Shown piece by piece: positions 1 through 11,810 of a stretch of 64,000 nucleotides of DNA (position 1 is the stretch's first letter; the number at the start of each line of letters is the position of its first letter). A model generated the notes under the pieces. It made no database searches. It saw only the letters and a program-made list of their open reading frames with translations, and had not been told where the DNA came from. Location of the stretch: the NCBI RefSeq assembly GCF_932294415.1, contig NC_065539.1, positions 51,107,501-51,171,500 on the forward strand. Direction: 5' to 3'. The translations under genes were made by a program, and so were the position numbers. The stretch is from Quercus robur (Eukaryota; Streptophyta; Magnoliopsida; Fagales; Fagaceae).

Positions 1-2043
1 GCATGAAGGGTGCGAGATGAATGAGAAAATGAAGCTTAAACCCAAGACAAAGTAAAATGCTACAAAGCATAAGGTAAACATGACATGCTAGGATGAAGAA
101 GCAAGGTATAGACCAATGCATGACAAGGGTAGCAAGGGTGTGTGCAAGAGGTGGCTAAGTGCAATACATGACTAATGCATGAAAAAAGCACATGTGGGGT
201 AAGGTGTGTTAAATACACAACCAATGAACCAAACATGTTCCTAATGAGGAAACATGAGAAACCCCAAAGTTTGGTACTCACCGGAGTCCAAACAAGCTAG
301 AAAATGTCTAAGAGGCATTGTATCAAACACCTAGCATGCACATTATGAACAAAAATGTGAAACAATGCATGAACATCATGAAATCCACCCTTAATACATG
401 TTCTTTCTGCCACAAGGGGCCAACATCCAATGCATATCAACAAAAGAAACCAATCCCATGAAGAAAATTGACAAAAAATAAGTTTTCCCAACCCCTATGA
501 TAAAAATCCCAACCAAGAGCACAAAACTCTCCAAAACATTTTTTTATTGATCAAAATTAATGAAAAGAGTTTATAATTACCTTAGAAATGTTAATGGAAT
601 GAAAAAACATTCAAATTGGTTGGATTTTGATGTAAAAATATTGAAAGAGGGGTTTTAGAGAGGATGGGAGAGGTTTAAAACAAGTTTCCCACAAAAAGCC
701 CTTTAAAAAGCTATTTCTGGGCGTTTCGCGACTGGGCGAGTCGCGAGGTTCAGTTGCAAAAATTTTCGCGAGTCGCGAGTGAGTCGCGAGTCACGAGTTT
801 CAGTCGCGAAAATTTTCGCGAGTCGCGAGTGAGTCGCGAGCAAGCCGCGAGTGAGTCGCCAAAAGCTTCTAGATGAACTCGCGACTGGGGTTTCGCGACT
901 GGCGAGTCGCTAGCTGAACCGCGAAAAACTCTGACACCTGTTTTTCAATACAGAACATGATTAAACAATGAAAAACAAAGTCAATACTAAACATGAACAC
1001 AAAGAGTGATAAAAATCACTTCCAAAAACATATAAAATGATCAAATTTTTTTTTTTTTTTTTTGATTGAACCATATATGATTGAGTACACACACATCACA
1101 TTTAGACAAGTACAATCTAACAAATGAATAAGACATTTATTGAACATTAGGCATGTATGTTGTGTGTGTGTATCAAATGTGGAATAGTCCTTAGTCTTAG
1201 AGTGAAGTTTCAATGATTAATTCAATCAAGTCATACACAACTAGTACTAAATCAAGTGGTCTATCTCAATTATAGAAATGAACATATATGACCTCCCACA
1301 AGAAAATGATTACATAAGATTGAAGCTTTTCATTTGGCTTCTTACAATTCATATCATTTGATCATTTTGAATCAATACAACTCATTTTGAGCAATAAATC
1401 TCATTTTTGAGATTGATGCCTGAAATTTTTGATATTTCAATTTGATGAACAAGCCTTTGGCTTTTTGGGTATCATACATTTTCATATAAGTCACTTTCCC
1501 TTTTTCCTAGTCGAATACTAGTATGTGCGACGGCTTTTGCAGCTCATTATCTCTTTTCATTTTGAGATTTACATTTATTGAGCTCTTTAAGCAATAAAAA
1601 TAAAAGAGTGGGAAGAGATATAAGCACAAGTCTACGCAAGTATCAAAACCAACATGACTATTGACTAATCATTCATGACAAGCTTGAAGATCGATTTACA
1701 ACAATCACACAAAGATGTCAAGATTTTTCCCACAAAGATATAAGTGCAAAAATAACAAGCTAAGCTCGAAAATGCACAAAGCCATTTGTACAAAAGTACA
1801 AGGCCAAACTCACATGTGATATGTGCTCAAACAAATACGATCAAACTTTTTGAATTTTTCACTTTTTATGTGGTTTTGGATTTTTTACTCACACAAAACA
1901 GAAACATAAAAGTAAGATAAAAAACGAAACAATGCATACAAATAAATGCAAGATGCACAAAATGCATGAAGTTATGACATTTAATGCATGAAGGGTCCTA
2001 CAAAGATCGAAAGAATTAGATCAAAGACTAAAAGAGCAAAAGC

Positions 2044-3069
2044 TCAACCATAGGAACCCTTCCTCATCCAAACGGAATGATTGTTTGGAATGAGTGTCTC
2101 ATGGGAAGTGAGACGAGGGTTGGAAGAATGAAAACCGGAGATGCACATAGACAAGGAGGTAAGAGTATTAACCACTTTCTTCAACAACTTACCATTTTCC
2201 ATCCAATTCGGTTTAGCTTTCAAAGCACAACTTCCAAAAAGCTCAAGTTTCTCTTTTCTTTTGATTCTCTTAAGAGCTTGAAACTTAGAGCAATGAGGTC
2301 TTAGATGACCAAAGGCACCACAATGGTGACAAACAATGTATTTAGGTCCATTAGGCTTTTTGGGAAGGGATCTAACAACAAAGGTTTGTTCTCTTTTTAA
2401 CTTGGGGCATTGTGGTCTTATGTGACCGATCACACCGCAATGGTGACAAGTAGGAACAAACTTAGATCCACTCAATTCCCTAGATTGGGACCTAAACAAA
2501 GGCTTAGGCTTAAGAGCCTTTCTCTTCACTTTTTGATTTCTTTTGTGTGGAGGAATGTACACCGATTTGTCCTTTGAGGTAGAACACACAATAGGCACAA
2601 AATCAGGTATCACAACATGATTGCAACATATATTTTCTTCCATTTTAGCAACAGGTTCAGCAATCAAACACTTGGCATGCATCTTAAGAGATTCATTTTC
2701 AGATTTAAGATCATCAACAAGTTTGTTAGACAAAACAAGTTTAGCATCCAAGTCCTTATTTAAACATTCAAACTCTTTCAACTTTTCAAGAGAAATTTCA
2801 GCAAGATTCTTATATTTCTCAACCAATTTGTTGGATTCATTGAGTTTAGCAATCAAATCATCCTTTTCACAAACTAACTTGCTCAAATTCTTTTGAAACT
2901 TCTTAGCTCCTTTCTTCAAGAGTTTGTCAACAACACTCATAGATTCAAATAACATGTCATCACACTTATGAGGATTAATACTCATAGAGGCATTTTCACA
3001 AACACATGGCATGTTACAATCAACAATATCCATAGAAGCATACAAAACATTATCCATGGCAAAACACAC
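2044..3069 (-). CDS. retroelement gag-like protein with two CCHC zinc knuckles
   Basis: A 341-residue open frame inside the LTR element. Residues about 45-140 are rich in Lys, Glu, Leu and Asn with coiled-coil character. A basic linker follows, then two zinc knuckles of the type CHHCGxxGHxRPxC (about residues 209-222 and 247-260). This is the usual layout of the C-terminal half of plant retroelement gag, which packages element RNA in cytoplasmic particles. No protease or polymerase frame follows in the window. Treated as a fossil element gene, not a host gene. Confidence 0.75.
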   Translation of the reverse strand: MCFAMDNVLYASMDIVDCNMPCVCENASMSINPHKCDDMLFESMSVVDKLLKKGAKKFQKNLSKLVCEKDDLIAKLNESNKLVEKYKNLAEISLEKLKEFECLNKDLDAKLVLSNKLVDDLKSENESLKMHAKCLIAEPVAKMEENICCNHVVIPDFVPIVCSTSKDKSVYIPPHKRNQKVKRKALKPKPLFRSQSRELSGSKFVPTCHHCGVIGHIRPQCPKLKREQTFVVRSLPKKPNGPKYIVCHHCGAFGHLRPHCSKFQALKRIKRKEKLELFGSCALKAKPNWMENGKLLKKVVNTLTSLSMCISGFHSSNPRLTSHETLIPNNHSVWMRKGSYG

Positions 3070-3131
3070 AAGGGGTCAAGGATCACACTTAGGTAATAAA
3101 CCAAAACAAGTGTACCCGCTCTGATACCAAT

Positions 3132-4239
3132 TGAAAGTTCAAATATGTGTATAAACACCCTTGAACGTTTAGACCCCCAAATTACAACTTAACCAATTCA
3201 AGCATTATGTCAAACAACTAGTGTAAGGAAAATGATCATAAACTACAATATAGAATTGGGTAAACTATCTAAGCCAAATTAAAATCACAACCCACAGTAG
3301 ATAATAAAAGGCAAAGATAAAAGGGAAGGAAGATGCAAACACAAAGACAACACGCGATGTGTTATCGAAGAGGAAACCGAAGCCCTCGGCGTAAAACCTC
3401 TCCGTCGCCCTCCAAGCGGTAAACAATCCACTAGAAAATATAGTTGGGATACATGGACAGCAATAGACCCTCCAAGCCTAATCTACCCAGTGCACCTAAG
3501 CCCTCCAAGCTTCTTGCTCCAACGAGGTTGCGCCGAACCTTTTTCTTTTCTAGCTTCCCGGATTCCGCTACTAGACCGTAGTATCAACCAATGAAGATTG
3601 GTTCCTTCCTAACTGCTTCCCAGAAATCCAAACAGCTCTCTCACAGTGAAGAATATGGTGAGAACAAGGTTTGGTAAACTGCCTCTCAAGGATTTGACAA
3701 TGGAGAGGAAGAGAGTTGAGGAATTTGAAGAGAATCTAATGTATAGATTGTTGGTGAATCAATCTTGTTTTTCTTTAGGGTTTCTCTCTCAAAAATCTCT
3801 CTGGAAGCTCTCTTACATTTGTGGGTAAAAGGGGTATTTATACTGGAGTGAGAGAGGAATGTGAAACGTAAGGTTTTACAAAAACAGGGGTGGCTCGTGG
3901 CTTGACCTCGCGGCTCGACTAAGTCGCGAGATCCAGTCGCGAGATAACCGTATGGCCAGTTGTCCTGTTTTGTCCTGTAGTGCTCCAGCTAGCATGACTG
4001 TTCACCTTCCGGCATGCTTGGCACGTGTTTTGCGTCTGGCGGCTTGCAGCCGCGAGTCACCCGCGAGGCCAAGCCGCGAGTCTCTGTTTTCTTGCACACT
4101 CTTAAGCAAACTTCACTCTATCTCACTCACTACCCTTACATCAAACCCACCTAAATACAGGGTTACTAAATGCTGAAATACAAGCAAATTTGGCACGGAA
4201 TAAAGCCAATTAGATGGTTGAATAAATTCAACCTTACAC
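3132..4239 (-). repeat. 5' LTR of the gag-bearing element
   Basis: About 1.1 kb, bounded by the tRNA-binding site on one side and TBL leader sequence on the other. On the minus strand it starts with TGTAAGGTTG and ends with CA. A TATA-like TATAAATA lies on the minus strand at 3835-3842, consistent with transcription towards gag. Short words rich in TCGCGAG occur near 3900-4085. Confidence 0.7.
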
Positions 4240-4751
4240 ATAGCTTAACGAAACTGACCTAGCATTAGCAACTAGCAAGGAAAGCAGTTGAGAACATGGT
4301 TCAAGTCAACTGCGCATTATCCATGACTTTTATATTCCTTACATGCAAGACCCTTGTTTCATTTCTTTCACACTCTTTGCCTTTTTTATTTTAACTCAAC
4401 ATTTTGATCTTTCCCACTAGAGAAACAATACACAGGTTTCAAAATTTGTTCTTGAGCCTCAAATATGTCCAAGAGTACTCCATCTGAACCAGACCCTGTA
4501 GCCAAGCCTATCTTTGAACTTTTTAATAAATTTAAATGCTTGAGACACTTTGAGCAGTCTATGGGTTTTCTGGTGTTCTTTTATGTTAGTATCTGTGTGA
4601 TTTGTGGATTTTTCTACTTGGATTATAGCAAAGCTGCAGTTGAAAGGTTTTTATTTCCGGGCCATTCAGAGAGGTTCACGTCTAAGGGGGCCAATAAGGA
4701 CAAAGGGGTTGAATTTTTTAGAGAAAAGGGTGGAGAGTCTGATTTATTTTC
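4240..4751 (+). pseudogene. broken copy of TBL first exon (5' end)
   Basis: The leader and first-exon sequence match the intact gene (from about 22343) closely. From ATG 4465 it encodes the N-terminal cytosolic tail, the membrane anchor and about the first 90 residues of a TBL protein (starts [11 protein letters not shown]). At about 4744-4751 the match stops within a shared TTATTT and the sequence passes into segment X-A, so the catalytic domain is absent and the frame soon ends in unrelated sequence. The left side is cut by the LTR element. It is best read as a partial gene duplicate whose right end is a duplication breakpoint. Confidence 0.85.
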
Positions 4752-5195
4752 GAGTAAATCAAAGGGTCATTTGGAATGCCAGAGGCATATTATATTTTTT
4801 TTTTTTTGTATTTCCTCTCCTTTTTCCAAGTTTGGTAAATTGAAGATAAATAGGTAAAATTTGTTGGGTATTAACATAACGTTAGTCCAAATAATTTGGA
4901 CTAATGTTATGTTCTCCTACTGATTGAAAAAAGAAACTACATACTATTTAACAAAAATATTTGTCCAGAGTTAATTACCATGGTACTAGGAGGGTCTGTG
5001 TATACTTAGGCCGCAATGAACTAAAAAGTAAAAAGTAAAAAGTCTAGCAACTTTGTTGCACAAATCTACAATAAATGAAAAGTTGAAATTTTTTTTTTTT
5101 TTTTTGAGAAGATGAAATGTTGTATTAAGTGTATATAAAATGAGAATTTTATGACACTTCCAACACTATCACTTACAAAAAGGCGTAATCTTTAT

Positions 5196-5641
5196 AGGCC
5201 AAAATGGGGTTTTACCATTTTCTCACAAATTTTTCAACAAAATACCCATTTCTGAAACTATTAAGGGATATGCTCTTATTTTGAAACTTGATTTTTGGAC
5301 AATCAAGTTATAGCGAAATTGAACTTAGAAAAAAAAATTTCTGGAACTTGAGTTCCACTTGAATATTTTCAAGGAACTCGAGTTCCATGAATTTGAGTTC
5401 TTTGAATGGAACTCAAGTTCATGAAAATCGAGTTCCACAAATTTTTTTTTTTGTTTTTTTAATTTTCAGTTCGCTATAACTCAATTGTCCAAAAATCGAG
5501 TTTTAAATTGAAACTCGATTTTCTAAAAAACGAGTTTCAAAATAGGGACATTTTCCTAAATAGTTTTAGACAGGGGCCATTTTGCTGGAAAGTTTTGGCG
5601 AAAGGGGCAAATGTCCATTTTGGCCAATGTCCATTTTGGCC
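5196..5641. mobile_element. foldback MITE, Mutator-like by 9-bp target duplication (copy A)
   Basis: The 446-bp element is almost entirely inverted-repeat: the left arm GGCCAAAATGG... pairs with the right arm ...CCATTTTGGCC, and the centre carries repeated GGAACTCGAGTTCC-type palindromes. It is flanked by 9-bp direct repeats AATCTTTAT (5187-5195) and AATCTTTGT (5642-5650). A 9-bp target duplication with long inverted ends is the hallmark of Mutator-derived MITEs. It has no coding capacity. Confidence 0.75.
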
Positions 5642-6571
5642 AATCTTTGTAAGTACTAGTGAGGCTTATAAACTAAAGAATCACTCACTAACCTTTCCAC
5701 TACTAAAAAAAAAAAAAAAGAAGAAGAGAATTTTATGGAATTTAGCTTTACTAGGAATGGCAGCAATTATTGTCTTTCCTTAAGTGCGTAAGTTTATTGG
5801 GTTGGGGTTAATCGAACCTCTATGTGCCCAAACACTTGTCTGTTTGTTCAAGCCCAAAGCATTAAATTTGAGCTGTTTTGTTTATTTATCTTATCGTTAT
5901 CATATAGTGGAATATTACACGATTCTCTTTGGAACAAACTCGTTAATTGGAGTAGTTCACAATAAATAAATAAATAGACTCAAAGATTAAGTTCAAGTTT
6001 ATGAGGAAGTTTTACCAAAAACAACATCAACCCCTAGTAGCCACAAGACTCCCAACCCATGCACTGGTTTCTTCTTGGTTAACTGATTGATTAAGTATAA
6101 CACAAAGTTAATAAATATTACCATAACTATTGTTTTTTTCTAAATAGCCTACATTAGAGACGTGGCTAACATTTAATATTGGTAACATATCAGTATTAAA
6201 TATCCTAATTGACGATTCTCTTTGAAACAAACTCGTTAATTATATAACGGTATAAATTAAGAATGTTAGATTTTTTCTGTTAAGTTTGACTTCCTTTAGT
6301 TTTAGATTTTCAGTTTGTGAAAAACAGGTTATACTAAAGGTTTTTTTTTTTTTTTCCTTTATTAATAACAATTGTTATATAGATTGCATGTGATACATGG
6401 AAAAAAAAAGTTAATGAATTTTGCAACTCTTAAAGGTTTAGAACAAAAAATATTTATTAATTACAAATGCATTTATAACTATAATTAAGAGGAATTAGTA
6501 ACTTTTCATCTAATATTCATAGTCCGTAAATGAAAATAAATTTTAAGTTATATTTATCATCAAAACCCCAT

Positions 6572-6578
6572 TATATAA
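6572..6578 (+). promoter_or_regulatory. TATA box of PELPK1-like gene A
   Basis: TATATAA lies 110 bp before the ATG at 6688 in a stretch conserved with the sister copy. Spacing fits a plant core promoter. Confidence 0.5.
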
Positions 6579-6687
6579 CATTCACCACTGTGATCCCACC
6601 TAAAATACAACCTCCTCCTACTTTGTTGTTCCAATACATACATTCTTTTGTTATAGTCTTGTAACACGAAGAAGTACTCCAATAGTG

Positions 6688-7254
6688 ATGGCATCTTTTA
6701 AATGCTTCATCTTAGCTTTATTCATTGCAATATTCATTTTTAGTATTGATGTTACCCTTGCAACTCGTTATCTTTTACAATCTTCTCAACCCAATGTACC
6801 AAGCTTGTCAGTCATACCTACATTGCCTATCCCAACATTGCCACCTTTTCCATCATTGCCAACGTTGCCAAATCCAACACTACCACCTTTACCTTCATTG
6901 ACAACGTTGCCAAAGCCAACGCTATCACCTTTGCTGCCACCATTGCCAAAGTTGCCAAAGCCAACACTACCACCTTTGTTGCTTCCATTGCCAATATTGC
7001 CGAAACCAACACTACCACCTTTACTATCTCCATTGTCAAAGTTGCCAACGCTACCACCTTTGCTACCAACATTGCCAAAGTCAACACTGCCACCTTTGTT
7101 GCCTCCATTGCCAATGTTGCCAAAGCCAACGCTGCCACCTTTACTTCCTCCAATGCCAACATTGCCAAAGCCAACGCTACCACCTTTGCTACCACCATTG
7201 CCCACATTTCCGTCTATCCCCACTATTCCAACTCTACCAAAACCAACATTGTGA
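6688..7254 (+). CDS. PELPK1: PELPK1-like secreted proline-rich cell-wall protein, copy A
   Basis: Single-exon gene for 188 residues. Residues 1 to about 25 form a hydrophobic signal peptide (starts MASFKCFILALFIAIFIFS), so the product should be secreted. The rest is a Pro/Leu/Thr repeat built on PKPTLPPLLPPLPTL-type units, with no globular domain. This matches plant PELPK1-like wall proteins, whose Arabidopsis member affects seedling growth and is thought to sit in the cell wall. The ATG at 6688 is chosen because the preceding in-frame codon is GTG, not a plant start. It is paired with a sister gene at 15796 and carries its own TATA element and leader. The antisense strand is also open over much of this length because of repeat periodicity; that is a shadow. 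Confidence 0.8.
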   Translation: MASFKCFILALFIAIFIFSIDVTLATRYLLQSSQPNVPSLSVIPTLPIPTLPPFPSLPTLPNPTLPPLPSLTTLPKPTLSPLLPPLPKLPKPTLPPLLLPLPILPKPTLPPLLSPLSKLPTLPPLLPTLPKSTLPPLLPPLPMLPKPTLPPLLPPMPTLPKPTLPPLLPPLPTFPSIPTIPTLPKPTL

Positions 7255-9545
7255 ACCATTCCCTCAATCCCGCAAACCCTAATTACTACAAAGGTCTAGT
7301 CTAAATGTCCTCAATAATTTAGTTCATTTACAAGGTTTACAATACTAAAAAATTGGGTTGGATGGCGTGGTACAATTGCGTGACAAAATTAAGGGCCTCT
7401 TTGTTTTTTAGCATCTCAAATGTTATGTAAGGATTTAGTTTATGATGTGATATTTTTTTTATCGCGTTTTATTATGTATCATCTTGGAGTTTGATTTTAT
7501 GTTATCATACTTAATAATCTATGTTTGTAATAATCTTTTAAATTTTTTTTGTGATTTCTCCTAATTTGTTGCCGTTGTTAATTTGTTGTTAGAGAAATGA
7601 GAATGATGCCTATCCATCAAAATTGGTCTATCGACCTTGGCTTATCCTCTACCAAGATTAAGGATTGAAGGGGCCAAAATAAGGGGCAACTAAGAAAATG
7701 TATATAAAGTAACAAATTTAGACAATACTATCAAAAAGCTATCACCATCACTAAAGAGCTAGGTCAAAGGGTACAATTTTAATAAAAATTACTCATCACT
7801 AACTCGCATGACGCACAACAAAATATTACTACACAAATATGGTGGTACATATATAAGCATCATAATATGTATGCATGTATGTATATATTTTCATTATCAA
7901 AATCAAAATGAAAAAAGAGCTTAGAGGTTTCACGATCAATATGCTTTTTTTTCTTCTTCTTCTTCTTCTTCTTTTTTTGAGAAACTGGATCAATAGGCTT
8001 CATTCAAGTAGTTGTGCTATCTTATGCCGATATAAGCCCATAGTTTCCTTTATTTTTTGTAAAATAAGGTAGTCTCATATACGAAACAATGTTGAGCTAG
8101 CTCTTAATAACATATACACCTTTATATGGCCAATGTCCTATATATATAAAACTGATGGATAAACAAAATGGTGACACATGCCCCTTTATCAAAGCCTATA
8201 ATAATGACATGTGTGAAATATTAAATAATTATCAGACTTAATAATAAATAATTTTTTTTTAAGAAAAAAAAAACTTGAAAAGGAAAAGAATGGCCACACC
8301 GTTAATGTTAAAAACCGTATGAGATGAAGAATTTGATCAAGAAAAAAACGCCAAAATTAAATGACTTATTTGGTTACAAACTTTAATTATATTATCATTA
8401 CCATATTTATAATTATTTTGTTATAAATAAATATTACAATAGAAGTACTCAAGTCTAAAAGCACAATTGCTAAACAAAAGTACGAGACCGGCTTGGCAAA
8501 GGGAAGATGTAATGCTAGCAAAGGGAGATTGGCATTCAACGAACTTTGAGAAAGAGAAAGATTGAAATGAGTAAAGATAAGAAACTTAAAAATAAAAAAT
8601 AAAAGAGAGAGAGAGAGATGAAGAACCCATACGCATTTCTATCTTCTAGATTCAAGTGAGTCATATTGGGGTTAACATGTTTCTTCATGAGTCCGAAATA
8701 GCCTCATTTATACCAATTTTTATTCTTTAGATTTGAGCGAGTTAATAAATATGGGTCTAATTTTACCAAGTCTAGAGGTATTATTTAAAGTTACCCCATG
8801 TGTAAATTAAAAGAAAATTTGAACCCTAGTGTGACACCAAACTCAACCCTACCATACCATTGTCTACAATCTATATCATTATCAATGTTCTTGGTGGGCC
8901 AAAAATAGTGGCAATCCCCATTTATACAATATAATGTCAATCACAATCAATTTACGATATTTATGATTTTTTTTTTTTTTGTTGTTGCTTGAAATCATTT
9001 AACGATTTTTAATCGTATACAACTATTCCTATACATGTGGATATAAATGTACATCATGGTCCTAATCTTTTTTCTACATAAAATAGAAGTGACATGTACT
9101 ATCACGTCCTAATCATTCCTTAAAAGGCATTTTCTCAAGGAAATTTTGGCACATCACATATAGCAAAAGATAACTAAATTTTTACATATCAATAAACTTT
9201 TTTTTTTCTTTTTTGGAGAAGAAATATAATATATCAATAACTTATCGCAGCACAAATCCTTTTCTTCCTCAAGCTCAGTTAAGGTATTCATTCCCCTTTC
9301 AGTTCATAAGCAAAAATTTTAAATAATGAATAAATGTTATCTAATTCATGGCAAAGATAGTAGAAGCAAGAAAAAAATAGAGAGGTAGAGAGAGAGTAAT
9401 CACTTTTTTTTTTGTCATCATCAGAACATGAAATAAATGGGAGAGAAAAATTAATTACCAATCCTTAATTATTATATCTCTTATACCATGCTCTTCTCTA
9501 CAATCTCCATATAGATTACTCTAGCATATTCAATTTGAAGTTTTT

Positions 9546-10022
9546 TTTGACATGCATTATCTACATGCAGCAATCTTAGAAGCACTAAGACTGTACCCAC
9601 CTTTACCGGCCGATACCAAAACATGTTTAAACGATGATATAATGCCAGGCGGAACTTTTGTTGGGAAGGGTTGGCAGGTGACTTATCACATGTACGAAAT
9701 GGGGAGGATGGAGAGCATTTGGGGGAAGAATTGTTTTGAGTTTTTGCTTGAAAGATGGATTGAGAATGGAGTGTTTAAGCATGAGAGCCCATTTCAGTTT
9801 GCAGTATTTCAAGTCGGGCCAAGAATCTGTCTTGGTAAAGATATGACTTATATTCAAATGAAGTCCATTGCTGCGTCTGTGTTGGAGAGGTTTGAGATGG
9901 AGGTAAAGAGTAAAGGCAAGGTACCTGAGTACTTGTTGGCCTTTACGCTGAGGATGAAAGGTGGATTACCTCTAAGGGTGAGGAAAAGATGTATGGATGA
10001 GATTAATTGGTGTGAATCATGA
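9546..10022 (+). pseudogene. CYP94-like cytochrome P450, C-terminal fragment
   Basis: An open frame of about 156 residues (ATG at 9552) covers the last third of a P450 of the fatty-acid omega-hydroxylase clan (CYP94/CYP86). It has the K-helix ExxR (LEALR, residues 9-13), the aromatic region ERW (67-69) with LLERW where PERW is usual, and the heme loop FQVGPRICLG (86-95) with the Cys thiolate ligand at 93. The final MKGGLPLRVRKR is typical of CYP94. About 350 N-terminal residues (membrane anchor, oxygen-binding helix) are missing, because the sequence starts abruptly at the right edge of X-A. Full-length family members are near 500 residues, so this cannot be a working enzyme. It marks a duplication breakpoint; the intact parent is not in the window. 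Confidence 0.85.
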
Positions 10023-10860
10023 ATTAAGATCCTCATATCCTTGTCCAATTTTTGACTTTAACTTTATATTCTGTTAATAATAACTTGTCAATGTATTTAT
10101 TTGACATATATATATTGAAAGGCAAAACTTAGAAAAAATCGAATTAGATTTTAATTGGATTCTCAATTTTAAGCCAGGTGTCCTATTTAATTTTGAATTT
10201 TGTAAGAAGTGAATTATTGAGTGTCAAAATTGAAGAGTCCAAATCCAATTAAATTTTAAAATTAGATTTCAATTGGAATCTAATTTTCCACCATGTGTTT
10301 ATCTAAATTTTATATTTTTGTGGCTAGTAAATTATTGGGTGCAAACCAATTAAATTCTAAATGATATATAAATATATATATAATATGTCATTACATATTT
10401 TTAAAATATATAGTTTAAAAAAAGTGTAAGCTAATATTATTTATAATTTGAATCGTATAATTATGATTTTTTTACTTGTACCCATGCATATGTATGGGGC
10501 TACATACTAATTCCTTATAAAATAACCAAAGTTTATAATGTAAAAAAAATTAAAAATTAAAATTAACTGCATGACATACCATGATTGGTGGATCGTAGAG
10601 TAAAAAAAAAAAAAAAAAGGATTGTGGATTAGTGAATCACTGCAAGTAAAGAATTCACACACCTTTTCTTTCTATAAAATCCACGGATTAACTAGGGATC
10701 TTTCTCAAACTAATGGACTAATACACAAAATGGGTTACAAAAATCACTTTATCTCATAATTATAAGTTTCAACAACTCCACAATCTTCTTCTGATATTCC
10801 TCATAGAGGCTGCAACATTAATTATAGTGACATTTGTATCAAAACAAAATCAAATAATCA
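10023..10860. other. gene-free spacer after P450 fragment
   Basis: AT-rich sequence, possibly the 3' flank of the P450 parent. It contains two diverged copies of a TTAGATTTTAATTGGA-like stretch (10140-10290) and a poly-A run at 10602. No gene seen. Confidence 0.5.
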
Positions 10861-10903
10861 TTATTTTCGAGTAAATCAAAGGGTCATTTGGAATGCCAGA
10901 GGC

Positions 10904-10943
<40 letters not shown>

Positions 10944-11015
10944 ATTTCCTCTCCTTTTTTCATGCTTGGTAAATTGAAGATAAATAGCTAAAATTTGTTG
11001 GGTATTAACATAACA

Positions 11016-11775
11016 CTAGTATGTAGCCCGTGCTACCGTACGGGAATGGATATATTATTAATCATGAGTTTATTCATGTTTAAAATGGCTTAGTTAAGTC
11101 TAGTAATATTGTTTGTATTTTTTTTGAAATATGTGTGGGTGAAAAAGTATGTGAAAATGCGTGTAATGTTGTTTAGAAATTGAAAATATGTCGTTAAACT
11201 ACTCTATCAAACAGTGGCCTTAGACTTTACACTACAACACATATTTAGTCTAGATTTATATCTCTAATAAATAGAATATGAATAGCCTATCAAATAATTG
11301 ACCAATAATGATAACATAAACAATAAAAAAGTGCTGACTTTTGGTAAGAAAATAAGTAGCTAAAAAGCCTCAATTCGTTTGCAACAGAGTTTCTCAATTT
11401 TATGACAATCTCCTATGGAGGGAAAAAACCACACCAAATAAGGACATAAAATGTAAAAACATAGATGACCTTTGTTAAGACAATAGGCTGTTTAAAGACC
11501 CTTTATCATGTAGGTCACCAACAAATTTTTATGATAAATCAGAATATACTAGAACGCAATTAGGGGAAGAAGAAGAAGTAGAACCAAAAATGTTTATTTT
11601 TAAAGCATGGGCGGACAATCCTGTGTGTGAACTAATAGATGTGCTCACCATCATGTCAAAAATGAACCACTATATAAAAACAATTTCATATTTTGATAAC
11701 TATAATGACCAGCTGATTGACGCAGTTCGCAATCGATGAAGACAAAATAAAGTTATAAAGTTAAGCCTTGTTGTT

Positions 11776-11810
<35 letters not shown>

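Larger units (their letters stand above)
1..4239 (-). mobile_element. LTR retroelement with gag, 5' part (runs off window)
   Basis: Minus-strand LTR element. Its 5' LTR is at 3132-4239 (begins TGTAAGG and ends TTCA on the minus strand), followed by a primer-binding site complementary to initiator-Met tRNA (minus-strand TGGTATCAGAGC, plus positions about 3118-3129) and a gag frame at 2044-3069. No protease, integrase or reverse transcriptase is recognisable in 1-2043, which is AT-rich apart from a GC cluster at 715-925 made of repeated GAGTCGCGAG-like words. The same words occur in the LTR near 3900-4085. This looks like a gag-only, non-autonomous (TR-GAG-like) derivative, probably of Copia descent. 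The other LTR lies outside the window, so age and completeness cannot be judged. The right boundary is set by comparison with 22343 onward, where the interrupted TBL leader sequence resumes. Confidence 0.75.
4744..9545 (+). repeat. segmental duplication, copy X-A
   Basis: Matches 10861-18845 (X-B) in order and orientation at roughly 90-95 per cent by eye, apart from insertions in X-B. It starts at the TTATTTTCGAG junction with the TBL fragment and ends at ATTCAATTTGAAG, where a P450 fragment begins. It holds a foldback MITE (5196-5641) and a PELPK1-like gene (6688-7254). The remainder, notably 5651-6560 and 7255-9545, is AT-rich non-coding DNA with poly-T and GA tracts in which I see no other gene. 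Confidence 0.9.

Noticed and set aside
2077-2304. Plus-strand frames opposite gag (also 2621-2896)
   Set aside because: Antisense shadows of the gag frame.
4882-4915. Hairpin TTAGTCCAAAtaaTTTGGACTAA as a terminator or RNA gene
   Set aside because: A short palindrome in plant intergenic DNA with no adjacent transcript; mentioned only as the Helitron target context.
6786-7259. Long antisense frames with Gly/Asn/Val repeats opposite the PELPK1-like genes (also 15894-16373)
   Set aside because: They are the mirror of a three-base-periodic Pro/Leu/Thr repeat; no start context, signal peptide or promoter on that strand.
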